Part shown: piece after piece, positions 9,985 through 17,756 of the stretch | How the letters are laid out: the number at the start of each line of letters is the position of its first letter | Numbering within the stretch: position 1 is the first letter of the stretch | Source: Rhizobiaceae bacterium | GTDB lineage: Bacteria; Pseudomonadota; Alphaproteobacteria; Rhizobiales; Rhizobiaceae | NCBI GenBank assembly: GCA_020696915.1 | Contig: JAJFMR010000003.1 | Location: forward strand, 806 to 27,126 | Length of the DNA stretch: 26,321 nucleotides | Direction: 5' to 3' | Notes under the pieces: model-generated | What the model saw: the letters and a program-made list of their open reading frames with translations, nothing else | Databases searched by the model: none | What the model was told of the DNA's origin: nothing | Made by a program: the position numbers and the translations under genes

Positions 9985-10349
9985 TGGCTGCCTCCCGGCG
10001 CCGTGAAGCTCGCCTGGTGCAGCGACCGGTCGAGCAGCACGATGTAGCTGACCTCGATGCGCAGCGTGGCGTCGTCGTTGATCACGTCGACTGCCTGCAC
10101 GGCGATCAGATGCGACAGGTGAAGTTGGAGCGAGCTCTGAACCAGCATCTGGGTCGCCGCCGCCAGCGTGCTGCTGTTCGGCTCGAAGACGAGGGCCAGC
10201 AGGCCCGCGCCGAAATCTGGACGCATGACGCGCTCGCCCGGGGCGGTGAACAATACCTGCTCGATCAGGTCGCGGATGTGGTCGTCGCGATCGGTGACGG
10301 CGGTTCGGCCAAGTCCCGAGAAGCGGTAGGGATAATCGAGGGTCCGCAC
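9981..10349 (-). CDS. gp25-like baseplate wedge protein (GPW/gp25 family, Afp9-type)
   Basis: 122 aa from a GTG start at 10349. GTG is chosen because a strong GAGGAGG lies 5-6 nt upstream and the homologous region begins there (VRTLDYPYRFSGLGRTA, with V read as Met). Longer in-frame starts would run through the PAAR gene. The gp25/lysozyme-fold signature is clear: IRDLIEQVLFTAPGERVMRPDFGAGL at about residues 25-50, then LVFEPNS. In the family this small protein is the baseplate component that contacts the sheath and nucleates sheath polymerisation. It starts 11 nt after the PAAR stop, and its own stop overlaps the next baseplate gene (ATGA). Length agrees with the family. Confidence 0.95.
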   Translation of the reverse strand: MRTLDYPYRFSGLGRTAVTDRDDHIRDLIEQVLFTAPGERVMRPDFGAGLLALVFEPNSSTLAAATQMLVQSSLQLHLSHLIAVQAVDVINDDATLRIEVSYIVLLDRSLHQASFTAPGGSQ

Positions 10350-10360
10350 GGTCGGCCTCC

Positions 10361-10678
10361 TCACGTGGCCAGTACGCGCGTCTGCGCCACGACGGGCATC
10401 ATCGGCGCACCGGTCGGTATGCAGGTGGAGGAGCCGGCCATCGTGGCGACCGGCACGCCGCCGGCCATCACGCGGACCGCGCCGGCGATCCATTGGCCGG
10501 TGACGCAAGGCGGCGACGGCACGGAGGCGAGCGTGCACCCAGCCACCGCGTAGGGCGAAGCGAGCGTTACCGCGGGCTGTCCGGACAGAAGGACGCGCGG
10601 GAACGGCGATAGGGGCGTCGCCTGGCCGGCATGACTGCAGAGGACCGTTGCGCCGAGGTGCAGGATGGGTGCCGGCAT
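10361..10678 (-). CDS. PAAR-like spike-tip protein (Afp10-type)
   Basis: 105 aa. ATG at 10678 has GGGAGG about 8 nt upstream, and the gene begins 11 nt after the spike gene's stop. The sequence is Gly/Pro/Ala/Ser-rich with short beta turns. It opens MPAPILHLGATVLCSHAGQA, the 'G...C.H.G' pattern of PAAR-like (DUF4280-type) tips, and later has AVAGCTLASVPSPPC and GSSTCIPTGAP. His16 and Cys14, Cys48, Cys59 and Cys85 could bind the single tip metal. The expected role is the sharp cap on the gpV-like spike that pierces target membranes. The neighbour order gpD, gpV, PAAR, gp25 is the standard eCIS and T6SS hub layout. Confidence 0.88.
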   Translation of the reverse strand: MPAPILHLGATVLCSHAGQATPLSPFPRVLLSGQPAVTLASPYAVAGCTLASVPSPPCVTGQWIAGAVRVMAGGVPVATMAGSSTCIPTGAPMMPVVAQTRVLAT

Positions 10679-10689
10679 CTCACGCCTCC

Positions 10690-11205
10690 CTAGATGACCG
10701 TCAGCGCGCCGACGTTCACGTCGACGGTCGGGCCGGTCATGTTGATGATCGCGCCCTTGCCGTTGGAGATGATGATGCCGACGTCGCTCACCGAGATCAT
10801 CGCGCCCGTGGTAGTCTGGATCATGATGCCACCGGTCGGACCAGGCACGTCGCTGACGACGATACCGTTCTTCAGCGTCGTCTGGATGGTTATGCCCGAC
10901 AGGCCGGGCGCCACGGTGCGCGCCATCAGCGGCACTTCCGCAGCGCTGCCCCAGTAGCCGCCGACCCAGATTGGATAATCCGCATTGCCGCGTTCGAATT
11001 CGATCCACACGCCAGAGCCGATCATCGGCACGGTGAAGACGCCGCTGTTGAGGCCGGCCATCGGCAGGCAAGGCGTCGCCCAGGTGCTCGGCACGAAGCC
11101 GGTGACATCCGGGACCATCGCCTGGATGCGGCCAATCTGCATCGGATCAACGTTGTTGATCACGGTGCCGCGGTACTTGCCGTAGAGCGGGTTGGCGCCG
11201 GTCAT
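10690..11205 (-). CDS. baseplate spike protein, gpV-like (C-terminal half of a split Afp8/VgrG)
   Basis: 171 aa. ATG at 11205 overlaps the gpD-like stop by ATGA with no clear ribosome site, so translation is probably coupled to gpD. Residues 1-85 (GKYRGTVINNVDPMQIGRIQAMVPDV...PMIGSGVWIEFERGNADYPIWVGGYW) are a textbook gpV/gp5 OB-fold. Residues ~100-171 are short alternating strands (GITIQTTLKNGIVVSD..., GGIMIQTTTGAMISVSD, GIIISNGKGAIINMTG, VDVNV) that fit the triple-stranded beta-helix of a spike. In Afp8 and VgrG this module is fused to gpD, while here it is a separate gene. A trimer under the PAAR tip is expected. Confidence 0.94.
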   Translation of the reverse strand: MTGANPLYGKYRGTVINNVDPMQIGRIQAMVPDVTGFVPSTWATPCLPMAGLNSGVFTVPMIGSGVWIEFERGNADYPIWVGGYWGSAAEVPLMARTVAPGLSGITIQTTLKNGIVVSDVPGPTGGIMIQTTTGAMISVSDVGIIISNGKGAIINMTGPTVDVNVGALTVI

Positions 11206-12329
11206 GTCGGCACCGTGGGAGTGGTCGAGATCAGCGCGTTGCGGGCGAGCGAGAAGTTCTGCTTGTACGAGCCGCGCTCGATTTCGTGGGTGACGCTCTT
11301 GACGTAGTACAGGCCGTTGAAGGGCAAGCCGGCGCCGCGCACGCCGACCAGTTGACGCGACTTCAGCAGACGGCCGTACTTGGCGACGTCGAGCTTGCCT
11401 TTGCCGAAAACGGAGTCGCTGTTCTGGCCGGCATAGGCCAGACCGGCCATCAGTGCATCCGGTGCCGACATATGCGCCGTGTCTTCCAGCTTCACAATGT
11501 TGGGCGGCAGCGGTGGAACCAGGCCCAGCGGCGGGTTCAGCGGCGTGATGTCGGGGATCGGCACCGGTATCGGTGCCTTGCTGACCGGCTCCTGGAAAAA
11601 CACGATCGGCAGCTTCTTCTTCTGCTTGTCGAAATTGAAGGACAACTGCTCGACATTGGTCTGCGCGTCCATGTTGGCGGTCAGCGCCGGCTGGGCCGCG
11701 CCGACCCTGATCTCCGGCCCCCAATAGGCCTTCGAGGTGCCGGGTGACGGCCCCGGCTCAAGGTAGAAGACATAGCCGACGCGATCGGCCAGTTCCTTGA
11801 TGTAGGCGTAGTCGCTGCCGCGCTGCGCCGGGATCTGCTGGATCGGCAACGGCGGAATGTCGGCGAGGCTCGGAATCACCATCGGAATGACGCCCAGCAC
11901 TGCGTATTTTGCGAGAATGAGCAGCACGCGCACCGAGGGCGGCATGGCGGGGAACGGCAAGCCTGGAATCTCGATGATTTCCATCAGCGCCGACAGGTCC
12001 TTGCCCTTGACGACCAGACGCGACACGCCGCCGTCCCCCGGCTGGGTTTCGACATTGGTGACCACGCCGTCGATGATCGACTGGGCAACGCCATTGATGG
12101 TGACGATGAGAACGATGCGCATCATCGGCAGGCCGCCGCCTCCGCCGGTCAGAAGGAACAGCGTGCGCAAAGGTGACCGCGCTGGCAGTTCGAACACCAT
12201 CTCGAAGCCGCTTTGCGTGCCGCCGGAACCGTCCATCACCTTGACCGAGACCAGGGCGTCCGTGACCTCACGCGGCGCCGCCAACGGCACCGGGCCGATG
12301 CGAAGCGAGAGCTGGACGCCGGAAATCAC
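11202..12329 (-). CDS. baseplate hub protein, phage late control gpD-like (N-terminal half of a split Afp8/VgrG)
   Basis: 375 aa. The start codon is GTG at 12329 with GAGGGAGA upstream, 12 nt after the LysM gene. The sequence has the gpD/gp27-like hub pattern: 'VSLRIGPVPLAAPREVTDALVSVKVMDGSGG...FELPARSP', 'GVVTNVETQPGDGGVSRLVVKGKDLSALMEI', 'YAYIKELADRVGYVFYLEPGPSPGTSKAYWGPE' and a C-terminal 'GLYYVKSVTHEIERGSYKQNFSLARNAL'. In the family this protein forms the trimeric hub on which the spike trimer and first tube ring sit. The next gene supplies the gpV/spike module separately, and length fits gpD alone. The stop overlaps that gene by ATGA, which would help equimolar synthesis (inference). Confidence 0.93.
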   Translation of the reverse strand: MISGVQLSLRIGPVPLAAPREVTDALVSVKVMDGSGGTQSGFEMVFELPARSPLRTLFLLTGGGGGLPMMRIVLIVTINGVAQSIIDGVVTNVETQPGDGGVSRLVVKGKDLSALMEIIEIPGLPFPAMPPSVRVLLILAKYAVLGVIPMVIPSLADIPPLPIQQIPAQRGSDYAYIKELADRVGYVFYLEPGPSPGTSKAYWGPEIRVGAAQPALTANMDAQTNVEQLSFNFDKQKKKLPIVFFQEPVSKAPIPVPIPDITPLNPPLGLVPPLPPNIVKLEDTAHMSAPDALMAGLAYAGQNSDSVFGKGKLDVAKYGRLLKSRQLVGVRGAGLPFNGLYYVKSVTHEIERGSYKQNFSLARNALISTTPTVPT

Positions 12330-12341
12330 GAGCGATCTCCC

Positions 12342-12695
12342 TCACAGTCCCGTCGGATTGGGGATGATGACACGCTCGCCAAGCTCGTCGGTCAGCTCCA
12401 GCGGATCGGTCACGGCGTTGGCATCTGCAATGCGCCAGTAGAGCTCGGCATTGCCGAAGACCAGTCCCGCCAACAGGTCCGGCCGGTCGCCGCTGCGCAC
12501 AATATGCTCGACCATCACCGTCACGTCGCGGCGCGGCGGAATGAAACGCCGGCGCACGAAGGGCGCCCCCTCGTCATCGGGCTTGCGGCGATAGACGGCC
12601 AGCGGAACGCCGGCGTAGCGACTGTCCGGCCCGAACGGTTCGGACGGAATTGCGCCGGCGTCGATGAGCGCTTGAATTGGGTCGGTCGTCGTCAT
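12342..12695 (-). CDS. LysM-type hub/tail protein X-like protein
   Basis: 117 aa. ATG at 12695 has GAGGAA upstream and starts 10 nt after the tube-initiator gene. The N-terminal half contains 'DSRYAGVPLAVYRRKPDDEGAPFVRRRFIPP', a motif I recall as conserved in eCIS LysM baseplate proteins. The C-terminal half (residues ~62-115: VEHIVRSGDRPDLLAGLVFGNAELYWRIADANAVTDPLELTDELGERVIIPNP) is LysM/tail-X-like: a start-up region, 'A..N', then 'G..VIIP'. In Afp and PVC a LysM domain occurs in the hub region, but fused to the tube-initiator protein (Afp7). Here it is a stand-alone gene next to it. It should bind in the hub rather than to peptidoglycan. Confidence 0.88.
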   Translation of the reverse strand: MTTTDPIQALIDAGAIPSEPFGPDSRYAGVPLAVYRRKPDDEGAPFVRRRFIPPRRDVTVMVEHIVRSGDRPDLLAGLVFGNAELYWRIADANAVTDPLELTDELGERVIIPNPTGL

Positions 12696-12705
12696 CGCGG
12701 GTTCC

Positions 12706-13365
12706 TCATGGCAGGCTGGTCAGCCCGAGGGCGGAAAGAGAGGCGCGGCCGGCCGATCGCGCCAGCGCCTCGCGATTGCGCAGGTAGCTCAGGAAGATCG
12801 TGCCGCCGCGATGGGTGAAGCCCAGGTCGTCGGTGGTCATGACGCGCAGCCCGAGACTGACCTTGGCACGGATCGGGTTTAGCGCCGGGTCGAATGCCTC
12901 CTCGGTGATCGAAATATCGCTGACGCGCACCGGTGCGACCCGGTTCTTGCCCCATACGAACAGCACCAACGGCGCCTCCGGCGGCAGAATCTCCAGCGTG
13001 CCGCCTGCCGCCTGTGCGGCGACGTTGAGCAGTTCATCGACGCTCGGGTTGATGAGCGCTTCCAGCACCGCCAGCTGCGGGGCGATGCCGGAGGCGGTGA
13101 CGACCGGATTCTCGTTCGGGAATTCGAGCTGGTCGGTAGCATCGATCTCGGCTTCCAGCTTAATCGTCTCCGAGGCCGGCCCCTTCAGCCGGAATGGCTG
13201 CGCACGCTCGCCGCCGCCATCGCCGCCGACGCCCTGCACCGAATAGCTCATCTGCAGCTGTTCGGCGTTGATCTGCAGGGCGATGATATTGCGCACCGCG
13301 CCACCGCCCGGCGCCATGACAATGAGGCCGCCCTTGATCAGCTTGGGGGAGGACGTGAGGCTCAT
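12706..13365 (-). CDS. contractile injection system tube-initiator (CIS_tube family)
   Basis: 219 aa. ATG at 13365 overlaps the upstream stop (ATGA). A longer in-frame start at 13485 would run into the preceding gene and has no homologous sequence, so it is rejected. The sequence carries 'SSPKLIKGGLIVMAPGGGAVRNIIALQINAEQLQMSYSVQGV', 'AEIDATDQLEFPNENPVV', 'PLVLFVWGKNRVAPVRVSDISITEEAFDPALNPIRAKVSLGLRVMTTDDLGF', the strand pattern of the CIS_tube family (tail-tube-like fold, as in Afp7). It should form the ring joining the hub to the first layer of the main tube. It is followed by the stand-alone LysM gene, so the pair probably replaces the single Afp7 protein. Confidence 0.9.
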   Translation of the reverse strand: MSLTSSPKLIKGGLIVMAPGGGAVRNIIALQINAEQLQMSYSVQGVGGDGGGERAQPFRLKGPASETIKLEAEIDATDQLEFPNENPVVTASGIAPQLAVLEALINPSVDELLNVAAQAAGGTLEILPPEAPLVLFVWGKNRVAPVRVSDISITEEAFDPALNPIRAKVSLGLRVMTTDDLGFTHRGGTIFLSYLRNREALARSAGRASLSALGLTSLP

Positions 13366-14765
13366 TTGTAATTCCCAGCCTTGAACCAGTCGAAAAGGTC
13401 GCCGGATGCCGCCTTCAGGGCTTCTGGATCGGTCAAGAACATCGCATAGGCGTCGGCGTAGAACTCTTCCGGATTGCCCGGCCAATTGTCCTTGGCGTAT
13501 TGGGTGATCGGATCGATGCCCTTGTCAGTGACGAAGTCGACGAACTTCTGCACCCGCTTCGTCTCGCCGCTGTCCGCCAGGGTCTCGTCGGCAGCCGCCT
13601 TGGCCGTGTCCTTCGCCGCCTGCGCATCTTCCTTTTTCTTGGTCGCGGCTTTGTCGGCCTTCTCCGCCTTCGCGTGCTTCTTGGTCGCCGGCGCGAGTTC
13701 CTTTGACTTCGCGGCGTGACGCTTCTTCAGGTCCTTGAGCTGGGCGTCGATCGCGGCGACGGCAGCCTTGTCGCCCTTCACGGATTCCCGCTCGAGCAGC
13801 AAAGCATCGAACTCGCCCTTGATCGCGTTCGCCTCTTCGGCAATCGGATTCATCTCATCGGCCGCGGTGGTCAGTGCGTCGGCGGTCTTGTTTTGCGCGT
13901 CGACCTTCTGGTTGAAGGTTGCTGTCGCCTTCAATTCCTTGCCGAATGCATCCCGGCGTGGCTTGCTCGCGACCGCGTGTCCGGCTTCATGGATCACCGT
14001 GTCCTGCAACTGGCCGACATCGGAAAACGCCGAATCCGCGAGCCGCAACTCGGCTGTATTGGTCACCGTGGCGTCGTCAACGGTTTGCTCTACCGCGAAT
14101 TCGCCGTCACGCGGTTTGCCCTCCGCATCGGTTAGAGTCTCGGCGCGGCTCAGCTTGACACCCTTGAGCGCGGCCACATCGGCCGCCGGAAGCATGGCCA
14201 GCGCATCGATGACCATGTTGAGTTCCTCGACGGTCCAGGTTCCACCGCCTTCAATCACGTCGGCGATGCTGTAGCTCTTCTTGAGCGCCTTGATCGCCGC
14301 TTCCTTTGTCTTGTGGGCGGCGGGTTTGCGCTGGATGCCGCGTACGCCGGCGCGCTGCTGAAGCACGTGAGTGGCTTCGTGAGCGAGAAGATGCAGGCCT
14401 TCCGAACTGTCCGGGCGATAGGCTCCGTTAGCAAAGACGATCGCTTCGCCATCGGTGTAGGCTTGGGCACCCTGCCGATCGGCGGCCTCCGCCGCCCTGC
14501 CGTCTGCGTGGATGCGAACTGTCGAGAAATCGGCCCCCAGCCTCGTCTCCAGCCAGGCACGGGTCCTCGGTTCGAGTTGGCTGCCGGCGCTCTGGCCCGC
14601 GGTTGCAGGAGAGCGTGCCGGAGAAGTTCTGCTTGCAACGCCAACTCGCGACGGTTGACGACCAGCGACCACCTGGTCCGCGGCCCGATTGGCGCGCGCC
14701 TCCAACGCCTCGCGGGCGGCAGGCATCGACAGGCGCGGCTGGAAGTCGCCAGTCCGGTTCGACAT
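13362..14765 (-). CDS. DUF4157 protein with second C-terminal zincin site (467 aa), candidate eCIS effector
   Basis: 467 aa. The ATG at 14765 is preferred over a longer start at 14870 because it overlaps the upstream TGA (TGATG), has GGAGGG upstream and starts the conserved region. Residues ~60-145 are DUF4157 (LEPRTRAWLETRLGADFSTVRIHADGRAAEAADRQGAQAY, ...RPDSSEGLHLLAHEATH), with HEATH at 129-133. A second zincin motif HEAGH lies at 259-263. A possible third ligand, in NPEEFYADAYAMFL, is at Glu433/434. Between them, residues ~280-395 form a long Lys/Ala-rich coiled coil. DUF4157 is known as an eCIS-associated cargo module, so this is probably a loaded effector protease. A core structural role is possible. 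No signal peptide is visible. Confidence 0.85.
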   Translation of the reverse strand: MSNRTGDFQPRLSMPAAREALEARANRAADQVVAGRQPSRVGVASRTSPARSPATAGQSAGSQLEPRTRAWLETRLGADFSTVRIHADGRAAEAADRQGAQAYTDGEAIVFANGAYRPDSSEGLHLLAHEATHVLQQRAGVRGIQRKPAAHKTKEAAIKALKKSYSIADVIEGGGTWTVEELNMVIDALAMLPAADVAALKGVKLSRAETLTDAEGKPRDGEFAVEQTVDDATVTNTAELRLADSAFSDVGQLQDTVIHEAGHAVASKPRRDAFGKELKATATFNQKVDAQNKTADALTTAADEMNPIAEEANAIKGEFDALLLERESVKGDKAAVAAIDAQLKDLKKRHAAKSKELAPATKKHAKAEKADKAATKKKEDAQAAKDTAKAAADETLADSGETKRVQKFVDFVTDKGIDPITQYAKDNWPGNPEEFYADAYAMFLTDPEALKAASGDLFDWFKAGNYK

Positions 14766-15268
14766 CACGGCGACCCTCCGGGAACCTCGGGTAGGGGTCG
14801 TGGCGGGGCGACTGTTGGCCGAACGGTCTTGACGTAGCGGTCGACGGACATCGGTGCGAAGACCCGGCACGCAACGACCGTCTGGTTCGAGGTGACGATG
14901 AGGGCCAGGCCGCGTGCGGACATAACCGCCTCGCCGCCGGCGATGCTGGCCTCTCCCAGTCGGGCGTCCAGGCGGTAAACGTCAGGTCCGTCCAGCCTCG
15001 GCGAAGACTGCGGCATGCTGAGCAGGTCGAGTTCAATCAGAAGAGGCGTGTCGGCCATGTGCCAGACGATTGCTGGAACGTTAATGAAACTGGAGCGCGA
15101 GCAACGCGTCCTGGCAGTTCCCAGAAAGGCGATGGAATCCAGAACCGTGGAGCCACCGAATGCCTCTTCCAGGGCGCTCAGCGAGATGCCCGCAGGCAGA
15201 CCCTTCCAGGCCTCCCATTGGCCTGTTTGCAGCAGCTGCAGGGCATTGCCGAAGCAGGCGCCCATCAT
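14765..15268 (-). CDS. 167-aa unknown protein between two DUF4157 genes (chaperone or immunity candidate)
   Basis: 167 aa from ATG at 15268, with ATGATG giving two adjacent starts, after an AGGAGG within 10 nt. The start overlaps the stop of the upstream 747-aa DUF4157 gene (ATGA). The stop overlaps the start of the 467-aa DUF4157 gene (TGATG). I do not recognise the family. The first ~50 residues suggest a helix then 'LPAGISLSALEEAFGG'. The rest looks beta-rich (PLLIELDLLSM, GGEAVMSARGLALIVTSNQTVVACRVF) and ends in a proline-rich tail. It has no membrane segment or signal peptide. Being locked between two metalloprotease-like genes, it may be a cargo-loading chaperone, an adaptor or an immunity factor. 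That is inference from context only. Confidence 0.7.
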   Translation of the reverse strand: MMGACFGNALQLLQTGQWEAWKGLPAGISLSALEEAFGGSTVLDSIAFLGTARTRCSRSSFINVPAIVWHMADTPLLIELDLLSMPQSSPRLDGPDVYRLDARLGEASIAGGEAVMSARGLALIVTSNQTVVACRVFAPMSVDRYVKTVRPTVAPPRPLPEVPGGSP

Positions 15269-17508
15269 GCGCCTCCTATAAGATCGACGCGGCCGTCGAA
15301 GTAGGCGGCATAGAGATTGTGGATGCCGACGACGCTGGCCAGCCGTACCGCATTTGCGTAATTCGCATAGCGTCTGTCGCTCGCGTCCGGCAGCAGGCTG
15401 GCGTCGAACGGCAACCCTGCACTGACGGCATCGGGCTCGACCTGCTGGCGGACTTCCAGCACGCTGGCATGCCGGACGGCATTGGACCAGCTAATCTCGG
15501 TCAGCAGCGAATCGACGCCCTCGATCAGTGTGTTGCCTTCCGTGCTGGACTCGCCGCCGAGCTTTTCAGCGTAGTGGTAATAATCCCGGTGTACGAGTTT
15601 GTGCAGATACTCGTGCATGAGCACCAAATACATGTCCCAGACGAAGCGTCTGTCCGCGGCAGCGTCTGGTTTCTTGAACAGTTGGATGAAGATATCGCCG
15701 CCCTGATGGACCGCATCCCAGGCCCGGCCGATCTCGAACAGACGCGTCTGTTCAGAGGTGACGAAGGGATCGCCTACTTTTCTTATGATCTTGGCCTCGT
15801 CGTCGAGGGGAGCGGAATCGTTGCCGAAGGAGGGTGAGGCGTCGTGAGCCTTGTTGATGACGGCGACTGCGCCGTCGTTCTGGATCAGATAGAACAGCCA
15901 GAATTTGGCGGATTGCTTTTCAAATGCCGGATCGGCCTTGCGCTGATCCTCCTTGACCTGCCAGGCGTCGCGTAAATTGCCCTTCCTGGTAAGTTCGCCC
16001 TTGTCGTTGCGTTTGTCGCCTTGAAAGGCCTCGAAATCGGACGCGTTGTAGAAATTGCCAAACACGAAATCGACCTCGACCTTGGCCCGGTTGGCAATCC
16101 TTTGCATGTCGTCCATCGAGCGGGACTTGGTGGGATCCTTGTGCTCCTTTTCGGTGCGGTTCTTCGCAATGTTGTCGTGCTTGAGCTGAATCAGATCGGG
16201 GATGCGCTTCCTGATCTTATCCTCATAGGTGTCCTTCTCGCCCGGAAGCGGGCCAGGCTTGAAGACGGGCGGCGGCGGAGGAGCAACGCCTTTCGCCTCG
16301 GCCTCGATCCTGGCCTGGGTCTGCGGCGCGATCGCGTCCTTGGCCGCTTGCTTGGTCTTCGGGTCGAGCGGCGATGTCAGCTTCTCCAGCCACGATTCGG
16401 TTTTCGGCGCGACTTTGGCCACGTCGCGGAAGTCGGCTTGCAGGCTTTGGTCCAACTTCTCGACGTCGCTCTGAAGCTGCGCCTTCTGCGCGAGCAGCGC
16501 GTCTTTCTCGGCCTTGTTAGGCGCCGCGCCGATCTTGCCGTCGATGACCGCGATCTGGGCGTTTTTCTTGGCTCGCTCGGCTGCCGCAGCCTGTCCGGCG
16601 GCGGCCTTCGTTCTGCTGCGGGCGAGGAAGGCGTCGTAGAAGGCCCTGTAGGCATCCTCTTCGGCGCCGTGAAAGTCGCTGTCGAGATCCTCCGGATCGA
16701 GCTGTCCGGGCTTGAACATCGCATCGACGTCCGACTGCGGGCTCTTCTCGAGCAGGTTGAGGATGGCCCGTTCGTCGTCGTCACCAGTGAAGCCGGATTG
16801 CATTTCCTTGATGAGCAGAACCTTGATATGGGGCTCGAGAACGAAAGCGGCGTTGTTCCCCAGCCATTTGCGCACTACACCGCGCGCCTTGTCGTCGCTG
16901 TCGCTATTGTCCTCTATGGTGAGGGTATCGCGCAGCGTCTTGAGGTAGGTCGTCAGCGTCGCGTCCGCGAAATCTCCGGAATCGAAGTCGTCCAGGTCGA
17001 CCGTTGCCTTGCGCCAAATCATCTGTCGGGCGGAAGCGCTGTGTGCTCCTTGTGCGACATGCGCCAGTTCGTGGGTGAGTAAGCTCAATCCCTTTGCCGA
17101 GTCCGGACGCCATGCGCCGCGGCCAAAGACAATTTGGTCACCGCTTGAATAGGCGAGCGCGCCGATCGCGTCGGCCGATCGCTCGGCGTCGATATCCCGG
17201 TGGATGCGGACGCTCGAAAAGTCCCGGCCGAAACGCGGCTCGACGAACGACCTGGTCCTGCGGTCGAGCGGTTGCCCCGGTTGGCGCAGCACCCGGCCGA
17301 CACTCTCCGGAGCGGCGACGCTGGCCGATGGGCTGGGAGATTGCGATGACGTTCCAATGTTTACAGCGGTGCTGTCGAATTTCGACATGACCCCGGCGGC
17401 AATGCGGTCGGCGAGGCCTTCGTTGACATGGCTCGGCGGGGCCACGGCCTTGCGTCCTTTTTGCGTGCCTGCGGACGGCTGTGCGTTATCGGCGATCGCC
17501 CTGTTCAT
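15265..17508 (-). CDS. DUF4157 protein with second C-terminal zincin site (747 aa), candidate eCIS effector
   Basis: 747 aa. ATG at 17508 overlaps the 83-aa gene's stop (ATGA). Residues ~75-165 are DUF4157: 'LDRRTRSFVEPRFGRDFSSVRIH', 'SADAIGALAYSSGDQIVFGRGAWRPDSAKGLSLLTHELAH', with HELAH at 146-150. Residues ~200-430 are helical and charged (coiled-coil-like). A proline run (residues 409-414) separates this from the C-terminal half. There, a second zincin motif HEYLH (632-636) sits in VLMHEYLHKLVHRDYYHYAEKL, with Glu663 (TLIEGVDSLLTE) as a possible third ligand. The combined DUF4157 plus HEYLH layout resembles long DUF4157 proteins I recall from other eCIS operons, so it may be a common companion. 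Cargo protease is most likely; a core role is not excluded. Confidence 0.87.
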   Translation of the reverse strand: MNRAIADNAQPSAGTQKGRKAVAPPSHVNEGLADRIAAGVMSKFDSTAVNIGTSSQSPSPSASVAAPESVGRVLRQPGQPLDRRTRSFVEPRFGRDFSSVRIHRDIDAERSADAIGALAYSSGDQIVFGRGAWRPDSAKGLSLLTHELAHVAQGAHSASARQMIWRKATVDLDDFDSGDFADATLTTYLKTLRDTLTIEDNSDSDDKARGVVRKWLGNNAAFVLEPHIKVLLIKEMQSGFTGDDDERAILNLLEKSPQSDVDAMFKPGQLDPEDLDSDFHGAEEDAYRAFYDAFLARSRTKAAAGQAAAAERAKKNAQIAVIDGKIGAAPNKAEKDALLAQKAQLQSDVEKLDQSLQADFRDVAKVAPKTESWLEKLTSPLDPKTKQAAKDAIAPQTQARIEAEAKGVAPPPPPVFKPGPLPGEKDTYEDKIRKRIPDLIQLKHDNIAKNRTEKEHKDPTKSRSMDDMQRIANRAKVEVDFVFGNFYNASDFEAFQGDKRNDKGELTRKGNLRDAWQVKEDQRKADPAFEKQSAKFWLFYLIQNDGAVAVINKAHDASPSFGNDSAPLDDEAKIIRKVGDPFVTSEQTRLFEIGRAWDAVHQGGDIFIQLFKKPDAAADRRFVWDMYLVLMHEYLHKLVHRDYYHYAEKLGGESSTEGNTLIEGVDSLLTEISWSNAVRHASVLEVRQQVEPDAVSAGLPFDASLLPDASDRRYANYANAVRLASVVGIHNLYAAYFDGRVDLIGGA

Positions 17509-17756
17509 CGGCGTTCGCCTTCGTCAGTAGCGGGACCCGTGGCGCGAATTGCCTCGCTCACGCGTGTGGCAATCTCACGGGCGACTTCCCGTACTGTCGG
17601 TGTGTGCCCGGCCGGGGACAGCGACCCGGCCAGTGCGTCGACCACGGCCAGGTGCAGCATCGAAGACCCCGCATGCGCCGATGGAGTGGGACCAGCTGAC
17701 GCGTCAAAGCGCCAGTTCCGGATGCGAACGTTGACGACGGAAGGTTTGGTCCTCAT
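17505..17756 (-). CDS. 83-aa unknown small eCIS-operon protein
   Basis: 83 aa. ATG at 17756 overlaps the AAA+ ATPase stop (ATGA), after a GGGGGAAGG stretch. Its own stop overlaps the next start (ATGA), so it is translated as part of the operon. I recognise no family. It opens with VVNVRIRNWRFDA, then a Ser/Ala/Gly linker. The C-terminal ~35 residues (TPTVREVAREIATRVSEAIRATG) should be an amphipathic helix. It lacks cysteines, signal and membrane segments. It may be a small adaptor between the ATPase and the DUF4157 cargo, which is inference from position only. It is coding by virtue of overlaps on both sides. Confidence 0.65.
   Translation of the reverse strand: MRTKPSVVNVRIRNWRFDASAGPTPSAHAGSSMLHLAVVDALAGSLSPAGHTPTVREVAREIATRVSEAIRATGPATDEGERR

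Noticed and set aside
12706..13485. Longer start (13485) for the tube-initiator gene
   Set aside because: The extra 40 residues overlap the DUF4157 coding end and show no homology. ATG at 13365 fits the ATGA overlap.
13362..14870. Longer start (14870) for the 467-aa DUF4157 gene
   Set aside because: The extra 35 residues are a shadow of the preceding gene. ATG at 14765 has a better ribosome site and overlaps the upstream stop.
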